45,417 nt of DNA from Candidatus Gastranaerophilales bacterium. Lineage in GTDB: Bacteria; Cyanobacteriota; Vampirovibrionia; Gastranaerophilales; Gastranaerophilaceae. The notes under the pieces are model-generated. The model had not been told where the DNA came from. It made no database searches and saw only the letters and a program-made list of their open reading frames with translations. A program made the translations under genes and the position numbers. Location: positions 1-45,417 of the forward strand of contig CALUPM010000006.1 in NCBI GenBank assembly GCA_944322665.1, read 5' to 3'. Positions within the stretch are counted from its first letter, which is position 1. Each line of letters starts with the position of its first letter. Shown in pieces: positions 1 through 8,419 of this stretch.

Positions 1-554
1 ATTCTGGAATTGTTAGCATCGGCAAACGTAAACATCCATCTGTCTTTTCCAAATCTGTTTGGATTTGAAAATCCGTTTGTGTCAACAATATAGATATTTT
101 CACTATCTGAGTATGAACACCAGCTTCTGCCCGAGCCGTCAATGAAACAAAAACTTTGACCGTTGTCAGCAGGTAAACCGTTCTCAAGGTCTATTCCGCT
201 GTTACTGTCGCCGGATGAACAGCTTCCGCCGCAAACGGTGTCTCCTTTTTTCCAGCAGCGGTAAATGTCTTTATTTTCACAATCTATTAATATTTTAAAT
301 TTATTTTTCATAAAATTAAATTCTTCCGTTGTTGCGGCTATTTCATATTTAGCTGTTCTTGTAAATTCCTGATTAATAAAACCGGATGCAAATGCATTTG
401 ACAAATCTGCATAAGCCTTTTTATATGCGCTTTTAAACTGCACTTCCTGATATTTGTTTATTAGCGCAGGCTGAGTCATTGCGATTACAACTCCCAAAAT
501 CCCGAGAGTAATTAGAACTTCCGCCATCGTAAAGCCTTTTATAATTTTAAACAT
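1..554 (-). CDS. Type IV pilin-like (pseudopilin) protein, partial
   Basis: My translation from the ATG at 554-552 stays open to the window edge, so the C-terminus is missing. The N-terminus MFKIIKG followed by FTMAEVLITLGILGVV is a class III (prepilin) signal. A short basic leader ends in Gly, mature residue 1 is Phe, Glu is at +5, and a hydrophobic helix follows. A helical stretch and a Cys-containing globular part come next (Cys at roughly 90, 97, 105, 109, 134 and 145), suggesting disulfide-stabilised exported domains. Family knowledge: such proteins are cleaved by a prepilin peptidase and assembled by type IV pilus or type II secretion machinery; no machinery genes are in the window. The XRE regulator gene at 687 diverges from it, and a palindrome sits in its promoter. 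Whether it is a pilus subunit or an orphan pseudopilin cannot be told. Confidence 0.85.
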   Translation of the reverse strand, partial: MFKIIKGFTMAEVLITLGILGVVIAMTQPALINKYQEVQFKSAYKKAYADLSNAFASGFINQEFTRTAKYEIAATTEEFNFMKNKFKILIDCENKDIYRCWKKGDTVCGGSCSSGDSNSGIDLENGLPADNGQSFCFIDGSGRSWCSYSDSENIYIVDTNGFSNPNRFGKDRWMFTFADANNSR

Positions 555-588
555 TATATTCCCCTTAAAAATTAATGTTGTTAATTAA

Positions 589-617
589 ATACTATAATGT
601 TTAACATTAATTGTCAA
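589..617 (-). promoter_or_regulatory. Promoter with embedded palindrome for the pilin-like gene
   Basis: Reading the minus strand, a perfect -35 box TTGACA (617-612) is followed after 17 bases by TAGTAT (594-589), placed to transcribe the pilin-like gene. The spacer holds a perfect inverted repeat TAATGTT-T-AACATTA (596-610). A similar half-palindrome, TTAATGTTGTTAA, lies at about 572-584, nearer the gene. A repressor bound here would block RNA polymerase; the adjacent XRE protein is the obvious candidate, but this is inference. Confidence 0.5.
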
Positions 618-686
618 TAAAAAATTAATTACTGACATAATTAAAAAATATTTAAAATACTCCCATAATTATATCGGAGGTTTTTA

Positions 687-1001
687 ATGCAAGAGCTTAA
701 AAAATCATTAGGCAGACAAATTCAAAAAATTAGAAAAAGACAAAAGTTGACTCAAGAAAAACTTGCCGAACTTATCGGCATAGAAGTCCCGAGTTTAAGC
801 AATATTGAAACAGGCAAGTATGCCCCTTCAATTGAAACTTTACAGAAATTGTCTGAAGTTCTGGAGGTTAAACCCTGGGAGTTTTACTATTTTAACGAGC
901 TGACAGAAAGCGAAATGAAACAGGAATTAATAAAAGCTCTTGACAGTAATCAAAAGCTTTTAAAAATTCTCTATAATTTTTATAAATCTATTGAAGCCTA
1001 A
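687..1001 (+). CDS. XRE-family helix-turn-helix regulator
   Basis: This 104-residue protein is a Cro/C1-type HTH protein. Residues about 7-62 hold the five-helix domain, with the recognition segment [20 protein letters not shown] followed by [18 protein letters not shown]. About 40 residues of charged helix follow and may mediate dimerisation or ligand sensing. The start is supported by GGAGG nine bases upstream. It diverges from the pilin-like gene, whose promoter carries a palindrome, so local control of that gene is plausible. Its stop codon overlaps the stop of convergent panD by four bases (CTAA, 998-1001). The family is certain; the target is not. Confidence 0.85.
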   Translation: MQELKKSLGRQIQKIRKRQKLTQEKLAELIGIEVPSLSNIETGKYAPSIETLQKLSEVLEVKPWEFYYFNELTESEMKQELIKALDSNQKLLKILYNFYKSIEA

Positions 1002-1354
1002 TGGATTTCCGTAATATTATTTTTCTCATCCACCATAACAACAGTCGGTTTGTGAGTTTTGATTTCATCAGGGGTAAGGCTTGCGTAAGATACTATAATA
1101 ACCTTGTCTCCCGGCTGTACTTTTCTCGCCGCAGCACCGTTAAGGCAAATGCATCCGCTGTTTTGATTTCCTTTAATTACATAAGTCTGAAATCTCTCTC
1201 CGTTATTCACATCCAGTATATCAACCTTTTGCCATTCCCTAATTTTTGCGGCTTTCATCAGGGTTTCATCTATTGTAATTGAGCCGACATAATTTAAGTT
1301 TGCGTCTGTAACCGTGGCTCTGTGTATCTTTGAAAATAAAAATTCTTGTAACAT
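998..1354 (-). CDS. panD: Aspartate 1-decarboxylase precursor
   Basis: PanD decarboxylates L-aspartate to beta-alanine for pantothenate synthesis. The 118-residue length is usual for the family. The self-cleavage site Gly24-Ser25 is present in YVGSITID; Ser25 becomes the pyruvoyl cofactor. Other conserved elements are [14 protein letters not shown] at the N-terminus, RFQTYVI and the [16 protein letters not shown] segment that lines the active site. Start: ATG at 1354 with GAGG nine bases upstream. panB (37495-38307) and panC (35822-36679) lie far away in the same window, so the three pan genes are not one operon. Its 3' end overlaps the convergent XRE gene by four bases. Confidence 0.97.
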   Translation of the reverse strand: MLQEFLFSKIHRATVTDANLNYVGSITIDETLMKAAKIREWQKVDILDVNNGERFQTYVIKGNQNSGCICLNGAAARKVQPGDKVIIVSYASLTPDEIKTHKPTVVMVDEKNNITEIH

Positions 1355-1416
1355 TTTATAAATCCTCTGCCCTTATTCTAAAACAAACAAAAAGTTTAGA
1401 CAAACAAAATTTTCAG

Positions 1417-1600
1417 CGACTTATATAGCAAATAAAACTGCGTCATCCTGAGCCGCACGAGCAGAGGGTGAATGGTGTTAGCCGTACCCGTTTATCGCGA
1501 GTGCGAAGGCGAAGGCTCTAAATAAATGAGATTCTTCAGGCTAAAACCCTCAAAATGACGTGCTTTTTATAATATTCGTGAAATTTGCTATATTAATCCC
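1417..1600. repeat. Eroded copy of a ~200-bp MITE-like element
   Basis: This spacer is collinear, in inverted orientation, with the element at 32915-33121. Both contain the core GTCATCCTGAGCCGCACGAG, the stretch CGTTTATCGCGAGTGCGAAG, and an end reading GTGCTTTTTATAATATT (here) or ATGCTTTTTATAATATT (there) next to a (G)AAATTTGCTA-type terminal repeat. The terminal repeats here have diverged (ATATAGCAAAT at the left and its partner at about 1583-1593), so this looks like an old insertion between panD and the GH13 gene. No ORF of note lies inside. Spacer 1355-1687 holds nothing else I recognise. Confidence 0.75.
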
Positions 1601-1687
1601 GATTTTCAAGTAACGGTTTTGAATTTTTATCACCACAAAGAGATACAACCTGAAAGGTTGTACTCTTTTCTGGTTTATTTAATGTGC

Positions 1688-3451
1688 CTAGAGGTTTTGT
1701 CTGTAAACTTTGTCAGTATATTTTTCAATATCAGGGGTATCTATCTCAAATACATGAATTCTTGCAGGGCCGAGGTCAACCCTTACTTCGCCGTCAGAGG
1801 CTTGAATTATGCTTTCTTTGCCGTAAGAAGGAAGGATATTATTCAATTCCTGATTTGCCTTTAACGACGGAACTTTAACTACCCCTGCTACTTCGCGGTC
1901 TATATTTTTGTTTGCGACAACCAGCAGGGTTTTTCCGTTATAATGTCTTGCATAAGCAATTATCTGGTCGTTTGTGTCCCCTTCTTTATTAAGTTCTATA
2001 AATGAACCTTTTGTTATGACATCGTTATACTTATCGCGGGCTTCAAAAGCTTTTGTACGGAACTGCCCGATTTCCGGATGATTGCCGCCCGGTTTTCTTG
2101 AAAGGTTAAAAATGTCAAGTTTTCCGTGGTGTACGGTCATTTCATGATTGTCAGTATAAGTTATCGGGTTGTATTTGTCTGCATATTTGTAATCGTAAAA
2201 ATCGCCGGAGTCAAAGCCGTCGATAAAATACGGATTCAGCATAGGAAGTGTGACCTGCAGCCCTGTAGTCAGGTTGCAATAGTCAACCCCGCCGTGAAAC
2301 ATCGGGGATATATCATCGTGAGTTGCAAATGATCCGATAAGAGATTTTTCTTTGCCGACTCTGTAAGACATATCAAGCATATCTCTTACATAATTTATAA
2401 ATGTAGAAGCATTGTTCCATTCATGGAATATGTGATACTGTCCGTAAATCAGGTCAAAACCGGATCTCAGTGCATCTTCCGGTCTGTCGAACGGCATATT
2501 TGCCTGCGGAGAAGCGTCTTCGTACGTATAAGTTTCAGCAAGCCAGCCAAACTGAGGATCCCTCATGTGAGAATAATTGATAAGCAAATCCCAGAATTCA
2601 ACAGGTTTTGCACGGCTTACATCTGCCCTTATACCGTCAACTCCGGCGTCTATACATAAATCGACAAACTGTTTATGGACTTCAAAGAGTTTTGGATTTA
2701 AAGTTCTTTTACCTTCATCTTCCCACGGCTGGAACATTCTGATGTCGTTCCAACCCTGCGGAGTTTTTGCTAACCCGTCGCGTTCTTTTGCCATAAGCTC
2801 CGGTTTTGCAAGAAACATTTCATAAGATGCGCAGCTTGGCAAATCAAGCATTACACGTATTCCTCTTTTGTGACATTCATCCGTAAAGGCTTTAAATTGT
2901 TCAATCGGACTTCTGGAATCATTAGGGTCAAGCAGCATCGGGTCTATCTCAAGAAGATCCTTCGGGGAATAAACAGATCCTGCGGTTCCCATAGCTTTAA
3001 CTTTTCCGGGAGTGTTTACCGGAAGCACATGCAGAGTATTATATCCGCCTGCTTTTAATTCATCCAGCCGCGCTACAGCATTTTTGAAAGTTCCGTGCTG
3101 TTCGTTTCCGTCTATATATTCGTTGCCGTTGGTGTCTTTGGCATTGAAAATTCTTGGTACAATCGCAAGGATTTTTGCCTCGTTATTATTGAAAAGTTTT
3201 TTTAAATCGTTTTGATAACCAATATGCTCAACTTTTGAAGCCTGTTCTACTTTTTTCGGGGCTTCCGTTTTTTGGGGCTGCATAACTTGCGGGGCATTAA
3301 TTCTTGCAAGATTATCAAGATATGCTGAAATTAATCCCGGTTGAACAGAATTTTGAGCTGCACTGTTTTCGGGTTTTGAATCTTTTACCGGCTGCGCGGT
3401 TAGTGATATTGTATTTAATTTCTGTGTTATAAGATTTGTTGAACTAAGCAT
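1688..3451 (-). CDS. GlgE-like GH13 (alpha-amylase family) protein
   Basis: The protein is 587 residues from the ATG at 3451, chosen because AAAGGA lies seven bases upstream and the ATG overlaps the previous gene's stop by eight bases. Residues 1-80 are a low-complexity linker; the GH13 barrel follows. The catalytic triad looks intact: GIRADVSRAKP (nucleophile Asp277), WLAET (acid/base Glu306), FATHDD (Asp379). Region II followed by AKPVEFWDLLI resembles GlgE maltosyltransferases (TKPxxFWxWLI). Region I reads MLDLPSCAS where most GH13 enzymes have DxxxNH. The C-terminal 90 residues look like the usual beta-sandwich. Likely substrate: alpha-glucan or a maltosyl donor; not assignable further. 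It is the last gene of a unit with two unrecognised membrane proteins. There is no classical signal peptide. Confidence 0.8.
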   Translation of the reverse strand: MLSSTNLITQKLNTISLTAQPVKDSKPENSAAQNSVQPGLISAYLDNLARINAPQVMQPQKTEAPKKVEQASKVEHIGYQNDLKKLFNNNEAKILAIVPRIFNAKDTNGNEYIDGNEQHGTFKNAVARLDELKAGGYNTLHVLPVNTPGKVKAMGTAGSVYSPKDLLEIDPMLLDPNDSRSPIEQFKAFTDECHKRGIRVMLDLPSCASYEMFLAKPELMAKERDGLAKTPQGWNDIRMFQPWEDEGKRTLNPKLFEVHKQFVDLCIDAGVDGIRADVSRAKPVEFWDLLINYSHMRDPQFGWLAETYTYEDASPQANMPFDRPEDALRSGFDLIYGQYHIFHEWNNASTFINYVRDMLDMSYRVGKEKSLIGSFATHDDISPMFHGGVDYCNLTTGLQVTLPMLNPYFIDGFDSGDFYDYKYADKYNPITYTDNHEMTVHHGKLDIFNLSRKPGGNHPEIGQFRTKAFEARDKYNDVITKGSFIELNKEGDTNDQIIAYARHYNGKTLLVVANKNIDREVAGVVKVPSLKANQELNNILPSYGKESIIQASDGEVRVDLGPARIHVFEIDTPDIEKYTDKVYRQNL

Positions 3452-6068
3452 ATTGTTTATCCTTTTGTACTGGTGCCGGCTTTGGTGTCTGCATCCGCCC
3501 GAAGAAGAACTGGGCAAGAACCGTTACGCCTAAAAGAGCTGCCCCTGCTGTTGTAAACATCTTTATCCATTTATTTGTATTAAATGCCCGTTTGCTGTAG
3601 TTATAAAGAATTTCGTCAGTGGCGGCACCGATTTCAGTAAATATTTTGTTATCGGTTGCATTACTGTCTTTTGCAGCTTCATTTACTTTTCTGTGAATAT
3701 GTTCAAAATATTTGACATCACCGACATCATTCAGAATCATCTTTCTATATTTTTTAAATTCTGCCAGCAACTTGCTGTTATGTCCGAACGCATTTTCTGT
3801 TTCAGGAAGAATGTTATTTTCAAAACTGAGTTTCATTGTTTCAGTGAACAAACGGCCATCCTGAGGCATATCCACTTTTTGTTTCGGAATGCTCTTATTT
3901 ACATATTTATATATTAATCTGCCATTCCTTATTTGAATATCACTGCAATCGGAAATATCTCTATCAGGATTAATTCTGCGGTAAAACTTTGTAAGGTAAT
4001 CGGATGTATGTCCGGAAATACCCGTTAATTTTGAAAGTTCAACAATTTCTTCCTTCAACTCACGTGGTAATTTATCATGAAGAGCCGGATAATAAGTTTT
4101 ATCACCGTACGCTAAACGTCTATATAAATCCAGGGTGTTAATTATTCGGAAGAAGGAGCTTTTAACTTCGGCAATCCTGTTATCCGGAAGGCTTTTATAA
4201 AATTCTATAAATGCACCTTTTGTATTTTTATTTTCAAAATTCTGACCGCCTGTTCCTATCAAACTTTCCAGCGTAAACTGCATTGCTGAGGCGCTGAAGC
4301 CCGGAATTGATGTTATTTTTGTGTTGAAATCTTTGAATGATTTATCTATAAATTTCTCTATTTTTGAAACATCTGCATTTGAATACATTGTTTCACGGGT
4401 ATCCGCAGGTTTTATGATTTTATCAAGTTTTGCATACTGATCAATTAAGCCTGTCATAAACTCTTTATAACGTTTTTTGTCAGAAGCTATATCGTCAAAT
4501 GCTCCTCTCAAAAATTCCGTTGCGAACAAGCGGTCATTTCTTATCTTTTCTATTTGTTTCGGAGTAATTCTCAGCCCTTTAACAAAAATGTCAATTGTGT
4601 CGTTCCAAAAATTAGCCATTGTTGTTTCCGGTGCACATCCAAGCTGCTTTAAAGTAAAATATTCTGCAGCATCAAGATTTGCTTTTAATGAATTGAACGC
4701 TTCGGCTATACTTTTTACAACTTTTTGATTATTATGATTCAGCACGCCGTAACGTTCTTTTTTCAATGCTGACATTATCGGATTTTTATCTGATTCAGGA
4801 TGAATTAATGTACGGGTTATTAATTTCTGTTGACGTGCTGCTGCAACTTTTTTATCCAGAGTAACCGCTGTGGATTCATTATATTTTTTCAATTTCTCTG
4901 AAAGCAGGCTGTCATATACCGTAAAGATTTCATCCAGTTTATCTTCCTTATATGCATTTTTGAAGAAACCTTTTTCTTTATCAAAACATTCTAAAAGTTC
5001 ATCGTATGAAGGGATAAGCTTTTGCACCGTTTCTTTTTCAATTCCGGCATCAATAAGAGCAGCTTCAGCGTTATCTACCATAGCATTAAGCGTATTTTCA
5101 TTAATCATATACATATCAGCTTTCAAAAGCTGTTTCAAATCCTTAATTACTGACTCTTTCACCTGAGGTTCAAACCCTGATGTAATTGCTTTGCCGATTT
5201 CTTCTACAAGATCATCCGTCAGAACTTTACTTTGATTTATTGAAATGACGTTATTAACTTTCTTTTTAATCGTGTCATGCTGCATGCTTTTTGCTAATTC
5301 TTCAATATTTTTAATATTTTTGTTATTTTTCTTGTTATTTATTCTGCCGAGTAATTTTTCAATCGGTTTTTCAAGACTGTTACAGATTAAAGCACTCATA
5401 ACAGGAGTTGCAAATCCTGCCGTCAGCATCCATAATGTATTATCCTGAATTGCAACTTTCTGCATTTTCTGCTGAATGAATTCACGTCTGTTCGGAATAT
5501 TCTTCGGAACACCCATCCAATCTCCGATTTTGTTAATCTTTTCATCGCTGTAAGCGTCCCATGCAAGGAATTGAGGATCCTGGAAAAACGGTTTTTTGCG
5601 CCCGAAACTGTCAACATACTGCTGTTGAACATTAAAGCCGTGTATCAGATATGAAGGAAGCTGTATTGCAATTTTAGGCCACAAAGCCATTGAAGCAAAG
5701 AACGAACCTAATCCGACAAATTCCATTGCTTTTGTCATCGGGCTCTGTCTTTTTGTATATAGATATCCTGCGATTGCAAGCCCGCCGAGTTTCATGCCTA
5801 TGTCGTTAATTTTGCCGAGCTGATGATCGTTTGCATCTCCTTTTAATCCGTCTTTAAGTGATTTCATATCGTATGCAAAATCTTTTGCCATTATAGCCGG
5901 GGCATCAAACAGATTGCCTTTCACAAGATATCCGGTACTCTTTGAGGGTTTTACAAAATTTTTATTTTTTATTTCGTGGTGAATATCAAAATCCGGCGCC
6001 TTTTTTTCCGGAGTCGGCGTCTTGGTATTTTGTTTATGTACGAAGTTCTGGATTAAATTTGTCTGCAT
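3444..6068 (-). CDS. Large unrecognised membrane protein, paired with its upstream neighbour
   Basis: I do not recognise this 874-residue protein. A polar N-terminus of about 85 residues is followed by hydrophobic segments around 90-103, 112-140 and 212-232. Then comes a long helical, charged region (about 240-830) rich in Lys, Asn and Glu, and a final hydrophobic segment near 838-862 (AGAALLGVTVLAQFFFGRM). The segments around 185-240 and the C-terminus align by eye with the smaller upstream protein (6070-7086): KIGDWMGVPKNI against KIAKRLGMGTNL, and FTTAGAALLGVTVL against FTPLAATVLGILNV. It could therefore be a paralogue with a ~500-residue insertion. It starts one base after the upstream stop and its own stop overlaps the GH13 start, implying translational coupling. 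Confidence 0.75.
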   Translation of the reverse strand: MQTNLIQNFVHKQNTKTPTPEKKAPDFDIHHEIKNKNFVKPSKSTGYLVKGNLFDAPAIMAKDFAYDMKSLKDGLKGDANDHQLGKINDIGMKLGGLAIAGYLYTKRQSPMTKAMEFVGLGSFFASMALWPKIAIQLPSYLIHGFNVQQQYVDSFGRKKPFFQDPQFLAWDAYSDEKINKIGDWMGVPKNIPNRREFIQQKMQKVAIQDNTLWMLTAGFATPVMSALICNSLEKPIEKLLGRINNKKNNKNIKNIEELAKSMQHDTIKKKVNNVISINQSKVLTDDLVEEIGKAITSGFEPQVKESVIKDLKQLLKADMYMINENTLNAMVDNAEAALIDAGIEKETVQKLIPSYDELLECFDKEKGFFKNAYKEDKLDEIFTVYDSLLSEKLKKYNESTAVTLDKKVAAARQQKLITRTLIHPESDKNPIMSALKKERYGVLNHNNQKVVKSIAEAFNSLKANLDAAEYFTLKQLGCAPETTMANFWNDTIDIFVKGLRITPKQIEKIRNDRLFATEFLRGAFDDIASDKKRYKEFMTGLIDQYAKLDKIIKPADTRETMYSNADVSKIEKFIDKSFKDFNTKITSIPGFSASAMQFTLESLIGTGGQNFENKNTKGAFIEFYKSLPDNRIAEVKSSFFRIINTLDLYRRLAYGDKTYYPALHDKLPRELKEEIVELSKLTGISGHTSDYLTKFYRRINPDRDISDCSDIQIRNGRLIYKYVNKSIPKQKVDMPQDGRLFTETMKLSFENNILPETENAFGHNSKLLAEFKKYRKMILNDVGDVKYFEHIHRKVNEAAKDSNATDNKIFTEIGAATDEILYNYSKRAFNTNKWIKMFTTAGAALLGVTVLAQFFFGRMQTPKPAPVQKDKQYA

Positions 6069-6069
6069 A

Positions 6070-7086
6070 TTAGTTCACCACGTACTTTCTTTCTTTTTCT
6101 ATAATATCTGCGCTGTCAAGTTTTGACGGCTTGTGAGAACTTGACATTACGTTCAATATCCCGAGAACCGTTGCGGCAAGTGGTGTAAATATCATTATTT
6201 TTCCGGCATGCTTATATTTTGTTTTTTCTCCGAAATACAAATCTTTTGCGCTGTCTACGAGAGATTCCCCGAATACCTTCATTGAATGTCCGAACTTTTT
6301 GAAGTCCCAGAATTTAAATGTGGCAACATTAAAGTATTTTTCCCACGGCTTCTGGAATGCAAGTGCTACACCAGCTGCTGCCCAGAGGTATGAAGTTATA
6401 CTCTTTGCGGCCGTTGTTTTTTCTGCTATTTCTTTTATTCTCGGTTTGACTTCCTGATCTGAGTCTTTTAAGTTTGTGCCCATGCCGAGCCTTTTTGCTA
6501 TTTTGTCATACCGGTAGTTACGGGGTTTACCGCTTTTCGGGTGCATATAAAGAAGATCCCATCTTGAAAAATCCGCACTTTCAAAGACTTTATGATATTC
6601 AATACTTGTTATATCAGTATCATAAATATCATCCGGAAGTTCATAATTAACTTTTGCGTAAGGTCTTTCTGTATCCACTCCTGTTATCCAGTGAACGGGT
6701 TTTGTAATAAGAGGCTTTGACGCTTCTTTCAACAAACCGTACAGAACAACACCCAACGCCATCTTTCTGCCGATTGCATTTGCGTTTTGCTTGTCAAAAT
6801 GTGAATAATGTTTGTTTGCAGCATTAAAAACCGCCATCAGCATCAAACTGCCGATTAAATACGGAACCTGACCCATTGTCAAAAATTCATAAAAGTTTGC
6901 GTTACGATTACCTTTAAGACCTTTTGCAGGATACAGAGTTATTGCATTAGTAAATTTGTCCATCCCTATTCTCATTCGGGTAGACAAATTATTTGGTAAC
7001 AGTGTGTCATGGTTATACTCTTTTTCGTTATTTGTGTCCGCTGTAAAATACGGTTTATGATTTATATTATTTACTGGTAAAATCAT
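6070..7086 (-). CDS. Unrecognised membrane protein, first gene of a three-gene unit
   Basis: The chosen start is the ATG at 7086 (338 residues), five bases after GGAG; the open frame extends only to an upstream TTG. The protein begins MILPVNNINHKPYFTADTN and has hydrophobic segments near 65-88, 100-116, 226-244 and 298-318, with a polar central domain (about 120-220) rich in aromatic and acidic residues. No known domain is visible. The second half resembles parts of the downstream 874-residue protein. It is followed after one base by that gene and then by the GH13 gene, so the three are very likely cotranscribed. A possible promoter (CTGACA, 18 bases, TATTAA) lies at 7145-7116. Function unknown; a membrane platform for the GH13 enzyme is only a guess. 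Confidence 0.75.
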   Translation of the reverse strand: MILPVNNINHKPYFTADTNNEKEYNHDTLLPNNLSTRMRIGMDKFTNAITLYPAKGLKGNRNANFYEFLTMGQVPYLIGSLMLMAVFNAANKHYSHFDKQNANAIGRKMALGVVLYGLLKEASKPLITKPVHWITGVDTERPYAKVNYELPDDIYDTDITSIEYHKVFESADFSRWDLLYMHPKSGKPRNYRYDKIAKRLGMGTNLKDSDQEVKPRIKEIAEKTTAAKSITSYLWAAAGVALAFQKPWEKYFNVATFKFWDFKKFGHSMKVFGESLVDSAKDLYFGEKTKYKHAGKIMIFTPLAATVLGILNVMSSSHKPSKLDSADIIEKERKYVVN

Positions 7087-7115
7087 CATTACTCCACACA
7101 AACTTATTCAATATA

Positions 7116-7145
7116 TTAATATCCGTAAAGGAATAATTTTGTCAG
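7116..7145 (-). promoter_or_regulatory. Possible promoter of the membrane-protein/GH13 unit
   Basis: On the minus strand CTGACA (7145-7140) is followed after 18 bases by TATTAA (7121-7116), about 30 bases before the ATG at 7086. It matches the -35 consensus in five of six bases and the -10 in four. The 7087-7182 spacer shows no clear terminator for the unit. Confidence 0.35.
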
Positions 7146-7182
7146 TTTTTTGTGCTGTTGTTTACATTTTTTTACAATATTT

Positions 7183-8031
7183 TTATGCAAAAAAATTAAA
7201 GAAAATAAAAGTTCCGAGTCCGGCTAAAATGCAATACCAGCCGAATATTGCAAGTGAAAATTTTGAAATAAATTTCATGAAATATTTTATACATAAATAC
7301 CCGACCACTCCGGAAACTATCGTGCCGCAGATTATTGACAGCCAGTTGAAGGAAAGAGCTTCATGCAAATCTATTTTGATAAACGGATAAACAAGAGAGG
7401 CGCCGAGTATTATCGGAATACTCAAAAGGAACGAATATCTTGCGGCTGTTGTTCTGTCAAGTCCTGAAAACAGACCTGTTGCAATTGTCCAGCCCGATCT
7501 TGAAAATCCCGGAAGGGCTGCTAAGCCTTGAGCCAAACCGATAAGTATTGACGTTTTTAAATCAACATTTTCTTTTTTTGCTGCAAAATGTTTTGACATG
7601 TATTCACTTCCCAGTAAAACAAAACCCGTCAGAAAAAGCAAAATTCCAACAATTGCAGGGGCCGATACAAGATTTTTGGCTATTTCATTAATCGGGAGCG
7701 CTAATGCCACCGTTATAAACGTGCCTGCAATTATATAAAGTCCGAGTTTTGCTTCTTTTCCCGACCAGTCTTTCGTCTTTAGGGCATGCCACATGGCTTT
7801 CAGTATATTTATTATATCTTTTCTGAAAAATATTAACACTGCAATCAAAGTTCCTAAATGAACCATTATATCAAAAAAGACTTCTTCGCTTATATTGACG
7901 GCATGCGGAGGAACATTATTAAAAACTTTATAAAAATTTGAGGTAAATACAAGATGTGCAGAGCTTGAAACCGGCAAAAACTCGCTCAATCCCTGAACTA
8001 TCCCCATTAATATAGCCTGTATTAAATTCAT
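7183..8031 (-). CDS. uppP: Undecaprenyl-diphosphatase (BacA/UppP)
   Basis: This integral membrane phosphatase regenerates undecaprenyl phosphate, the lipid carrier for peptidoglycan and other envelope polymers. The 282 residues fit the family. Two signature motifs are visible: GIVQGLSEFLPVSSSAHL at residues 10-27 and ALPGFSRSG at about 175. These carry the Glu, Ser and Arg residues used in catalysis. About seven to eight hydrophobic segments follow the BacA pattern. Start: ATG at 8031, with GAGGAGG upstream inside the end of queD. It is the last of four closely spaced minus-strand genes (kdsD, kdsC, queD, uppP), so it is probably cotranscribed with the Kdo genes. Confidence 0.97.
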   Translation of the reverse strand: MNLIQAILMGIVQGLSEFLPVSSSAHLVFTSNFYKVFNNVPPHAVNISEEVFFDIMVHLGTLIAVLIFFRKDIINILKAMWHALKTKDWSGKEAKLGLYIIAGTFITVALALPINEIAKNLVSAPAIVGILLFLTGFVLLGSEYMSKHFAAKKENVDLKTSILIGLAQGLAALPGFSRSGWTIATGLFSGLDRTTAARYSFLLSIPIILGASLVYPFIKIDLHEALSFNWLSIICGTIVSGVVGYLCIKYFMKFISKFSLAIFGWYCILAGLGTFIFFNFFA

Positions 8032-8039
8032 TTTTTAAA

Positions 8040-8402
8040 TTATTCCTCCTCAAAATAGCTTGCGCAAGAAGTCTGTGTTTCCCAGACTGAAATTCTGCTA
8101 AGCTGGACTATTTTTTCTTTCAGTTTTGTGTAAATAAATGCTGCTATCATCTCTGACGACGGGCTTTCTCCCTTGAATTCCGGAAGTTCGTTTATATCTT
8201 TATGATCAAGCATGTCTAAAACGGATTTCAATTCTTTTTTCAGAACTTTGTAATCAATCAGGATGTTGCTTTTGTCGAGAGTTTCTCCTTTTACGTAAGC
8301 TTCAACCATCCAGTTGTGACCGTGCTGATTTTCGCATTCTCCGTCGTAGTTTAGAAGATGATGCGCGGCAGAAAAAAATGCCTGTGTTTTTATTTCATAC
8401 AT
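8040..8402 (-). CDS. queD: 6-carboxytetrahydropterin synthase-type protein (QueD/PTPS)
   Basis: QueD converts 7,8-dihydroneopterin triphosphate to 6-carboxytetrahydropterin in queuosine precursor synthesis. The 120-residue start is the ATG at 8402, preceded by AAGGGA; the longer frame would overlap kdsC for no reason. The zinc ligands are visible as AAHH (His14 or 15) and HGH (His27, His29). The catalytic Cys23 sits in CENQHGH, the CxxxHGH form typical of QueD rather than of true pyruvoyl-tetrahydropterin synthases. The Glu near the C-terminus (VWETQTSCASY) also fits. Other queuosine genes are absent here, so its place in a Kdo/envelope operon is probably historical. Confidence 0.92.
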   Translation of the reverse strand: MYEIKTQAFFSAAHHLLNYDGECENQHGHNWMVEAYVKGETLDKSNILIDYKVLKKELKSVLDMLDHKDINELPEFKGESPSSEMIAAFIYTKLKEKIVQLSRISVWETQTSCASYFEEE

Positions 8403-8419
8403 AAATTTGTCCCTTCTTA

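Noticed and set aside
1001-1282. Plus-strand open frame opposite panD
   Set aside because: It is a shadow of panD, which has a clear active-site motif.
2130-2160. TDNHE segment as GH13 region IV with Glu replacing the catalytic Asp
   Set aside because: FATHDD at residues 375-380 fits region IV better in sequence and spacing, so the triad is intact.
3452-3517. Longer start for the GH13 protein
   Set aside because: The added 22 residues lie wholly inside the upstream gene and lack a Shine-Dalgarno; the ATG at 3451 has one.
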